From contig DBVK01000060.1 of NCBI GenBank assembly GCA_002308135.1, forward strand, positions 1,993-9,053: 7,061 nucleotides of DNA, in the 5' to 3' direction. This document shows positions 5,182 through 7,061 of the stretch, one piece after another (positions within the stretch are counted from its first letter, which is position 1; each line of letters begins with the position of its first letter). This stretch comes from Bacteroidales bacterium UBA1266 (GTDB taxonomy: Bacteria; Bacteroidota; Bacteroidia; Bacteroidales; WCHB1-69). A program made the position numbers and the translations under genes. Under the pieces are notes generated by a model, which saw only the letters and a list, made by a program, of their open reading frames with translations, was not told the DNA's origin and made no database searches.

Positions 5182-7061
5182 TGCCGTCCTTTCCGCTTCA
5201 GCCACCTTCAATCCGATGGTGAAATGTATGGGCAGCCACTGCCAGGAAGTGACACCGCAGGCATGATGCCCCCTGACCATCAGGGTATCGTACATGATAC
5301 AAGTGGTGTCCGCATTCACCCACGCCTTAGGTCCGAAGGACGAGAGGGACAGGGTCTGGGAAGCGCATTGCCACTCGTAACCGCTTATGCCGGGCAAGGT
5401 GTCCACATAATACATATATACTCCGGTTTGCGGAATCAAGGTGTCCCCGTAAACATTCCCCAAGGCCGTCGGAAGCCTGCGCACAAACAACTGCAGGCTG
5501 CGTATGCTGTCGCAACCGTATAGCGTGCGCAAGGAATCGGTTCTGAAGAGCCAGTCCGCGCCAAGGGTGGAATCGGCAGGAATCACAAAACCGTTACGGT
5601 TATAAGCCTCCCCTTCGCAAATGGTATCGGAGAACAGCTGGTGATAGCCCGGATAAACCATCAGATGCAGGAAGAAGACACTGTCGCAGCCGCGGCTGGA
5701 ATACAGACTGTCCGCATAGTCGCCCGCAAATGTCAGGATACGGCCGCGCCATACATAGGGATCGCCTTCGCACACGTGCTGGGTGTCTTTGGTCTCGTAG
5801 CTGGGAAGAAGCTGCAGGTGAAGGCGGATGACGCTGTCGCAGCCGTGGGCGTTGCGCAGGGTGTCGTCATACACACCGCTGGAACGCAGCGCCCGCTGGC
5901 GCCACACATAGGGTTCCGGGCCGCAATGCCTCGCATGGGTGTCTAGCAGCTGCACCGGCCTGCGGTACAGCCGCAGCGTGTACACGCTGTCACAGGAGGA
6001 CACGCTCTTCAGGCTGTCGTAATACAGGCCGGGGGACATTAATGTCCTGCCGCGCCATGTGTACACGCTGCCTGCGCAATAGCTGTCCGTGTCCGCGTGC
6101 TCATAAGAGGGAAGCACCTGCACATGCAACACATAGACACTGTCACAAGCATACACCGTTTGCAAACTGTCGTAATAGACCCCTGTTTCGCTCAATCGGC
6201 GGAAACGGCGCCAACTGCCGTATTCACCGGCACACAAGCTTAGGGTATCATGCATTTCATAAGCAGGAAGGACACGGAATTGAATCACCTCCACACTGTC
6301 ACAGCCGTAACGGCTCTGCAGGCTGTCGTAATACACACCGCTGGTGACTAGCGAACGTCCATGCCAGACATAGGCTGCACCCGGGCAAACCGATACCGTA
6401 TCCGAGCGCCAATACAATGGGCGCTCACGCAAACAGAGAGAGAAGACGCTGTCGCAATCAAACGCTGCCTTCAGGCTGTCGCTATAGTCACCGGCTGCCG
6501 TCAAGACACGTCCGCGCCAGACATACGTGCCACCATGGCAGAAATCAGCCGTGTCCGCTTGAATATACATCGGATACACACGCAACTCCAGCACATAAAC
6601 ACTATCACAACCGTAACGGCTGTGCAGACTGTCATAATACATTCCCGATTCGCGCAACGCCCGGCCGCGCCAGGTATACACATCAGAAGCACAAATAGGC
6701 GCCACCGTAAAGAAACGATGTACAGGATGCACTTGCAAATAAAGGCGGTATACGCTGTCACAAGCATGCTCCGTTGTCAGGCTGTCCGTGTAGACGCCCA
6801 TTGCTGTGAGCATACGGCCGCGCCACGGATAGGCATCGCCATCGCATATCTCCGCCGTGTCTTCATACACATAGGACGGATAGTTGCGCAACACCAAGGC
6901 ATACACGCTGTCACAACCATAGATGCTACGCAGGCTGTCGTGATAGATGCCGACGGAAGTCAGCGAGAGGCCGCGCCACGCATACGACGAGCCTGGGCAC
7001 ACCCACACCGTGTCCGTCTTCAAAAACAAGGGACGCTCACGCAGACAGAGGCGATACACAC
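4942..7061 (-). CDS. Secreted T9SS-dependent protein with 51-residue two-cysteine tandem repeats (5' end outside window)
   Basis: The frame enters from the window edge and runs 705 residues to a TAA; the true start and signal peptide are not in view. Residues 1-530 are about ten tandem repeats with the pattern C-x-G-x3-Y-x-WRGR-x-L-x3-G-x-YYDSL-x5-GCDSV-x2-L-x-L-x-V-x-P-x-Y. Residues about 533-613 look like a PKD/Ig-like beta domain, with YEW at 561-563 and a CG-x-T/S segment at 601-604. Residues about 627-705 are a T9SS type A sorting domain: YPNPA (631-635), LYDMQGR (656-662), LPRGMYLIRL (681-690) and the end KVVKY. By family, that domain directs export through the outer membrane by the Por/T9SS machinery and is then removed, the protein being anchored or released. 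Every regular repeat has two cysteines 28 residues apart, which suggests disulfides. A structural or adhesive role is inference; no enzymatic domain is seen. It is separated from rplS by 340 bases and is probably transcribed separately. Confidence 0.9.
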   Translation of the reverse strand, partial: VYRLCLRERPLFLKTDTVWVCPGSSYAWRGLSLTSVGIYHDSLRSIYGCDSVYALVLRNYPSYVYEDTAEICDGDAYPWRGRMLTAMGVYTDSLTTEHACDSVYRLYLQVHPVHRFFTVAPICASDVYTWRGRALRESGMYYDSLHSRYGCDSVYVLELRVYPMYIQADTADFCHGGTYVWRGRVLTAAGDYSDSLKAAFDCDSVFSLCLRERPLYWRSDTVSVCPGAAYVWHGRSLVTSGVYYDSLQSRYGCDSVEVIQFRVLPAYEMHDTLSLCAGEYGSWRRFRRLSETGVYYDSLQTVYACDSVYVLHVQVLPSYEHADTDSYCAGSVYTWRGRTLMSPGLYYDSLKSVSSCDSVYTLRLYRRPVQLLDTHARHCGPEPYVWRQRALRSSGVYDDTLRNAHGCDSVIRLHLQLLPSYETKDTQHVCEGDPYVWRGRILTFAGDYADSLYSSRGCDSVFFLHLMVYPGYHQLFSDTICEGEAYNRNGFVIPADSTLGADWLFRTDSLRTLYGCDSIRSLQLFVRRLPTALGNVYGDTLIPQTGVYMYYVDTLPGISGYEWQCASQTLSLSSFGPKAWVNADTTCIMYDTLMVRGHHACGVTSWQWLPIHFTIGLKVAEAERTAQIRAYPNPANAEVFLELLDCTEWERPAWRLYDMQGRCLSSGNVDDGKVMIRLEGLPRGMYLIRLFSGDKACASLKVVKY
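5470..7061 (-). repeat. Array of about ten 153-base (51-residue) tandem coding repeats
   Basis: Counting from the first conserved cysteine, repeat units begin at residues 21, 72, 123, 174, 225, 276, 328, 379, 430 and 481 of the partial protein. A cut unit precedes them at the window edge. Eight units are exactly 51 residues. The unit at 276 has 52, with one extra residue around its altered WRRFRRL segment. The last (481-530) is diverged, with about seven extra residues between its cysteines. The most constant coding stretch, for CDSV, recurs every 153 bases on the plus strand as a variant of ACGCTGTCACA, for example near 6752 and 6905. Codons vary between units, so the array is old rather than freshly expanded. 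Confidence 0.93.

Noticed and set aside
7057..7059. GTG at 7059 as the real start of the repeat protein
   Set aside because: It lies inside a repeat unit at the V of the conserved CDSVY block, so the gene clearly continues beyond the window.
5470..7061. CRISPR array or non-coding satellite
   Set aside because: The 153-base period is a multiple of three within one open frame and conservation is at the protein level; units abut without unique spacers.

Overview
This window reads as chromosomal DNA of a member of Bacteroidota, most likely of the order Bacteroidales. Four things point there: a fused ribBA gene of the Bacteroidetes length; a secreted repeat protein ending in a type IX secretion (T9SS) type A sorting domain, a system confined to this phylum; a match to the Bacteroidetes -7 promoter element TAnnTTTG ahead of rplS; and no clear Shine-Dalgarno sequences ahead of the starts. 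The coding DNA has moderate to fairly high GC, and the gaps between genes are AT-rich. The sequence does not fix genus or species.

Layout. (1) Bases 1-1298, minus strand: the N-terminal 432 residues of a multi-membrane-span protein resembling GT-C (GT39-like) glycosyltransferases; its 3' end lies outside the window. (2) Bases 1423-2637, plus strand: ribBA, the bifunctional enzyme that starts riboflavin synthesis from both ribulose 5-phosphate and GTP. It is divergent from gene 1 across a 124-base spacer. (3) Bases 2655-2689: a perfect hairpin with T-rich flanks on both strands, placed to end ribBA and the converging operon. (4) Bases 2709-4601, minus strand: a tight operon rplS - efp - lpxD-like, with gaps of 12 and 6 bases. 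It encodes ribosomal protein L19, elongation factor P and a left-handed beta-helix acyltransferase of the LpxD family. A -7 element lies about 40 bases upstream of rplS. (5) Bases 4602-4941: an AT-rich gap with that promoter, a short unproven reading frame and a small hairpin. (6) Bases 4942-7061, minus strand: the C-terminal 705+ residues of a large surface or secreted protein. It is made of 51-residue tandem repeats with two cysteines each, then a PKD/Ig-like domain, then the T9SS sorting domain. Its 5' end is outside the window.

Taken together, this is a housekeeping block (riboflavin, translation, lipid A-type acylation) flanked by two cell-envelope genes. No mobile element, CRISPR array, tRNA or rRNA was seen. 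The most distinctive object is the cysteine-paired repeat array. It looks like a rigid secreted stalk or adhesin, but its ligand and full length cannot be read from this window.
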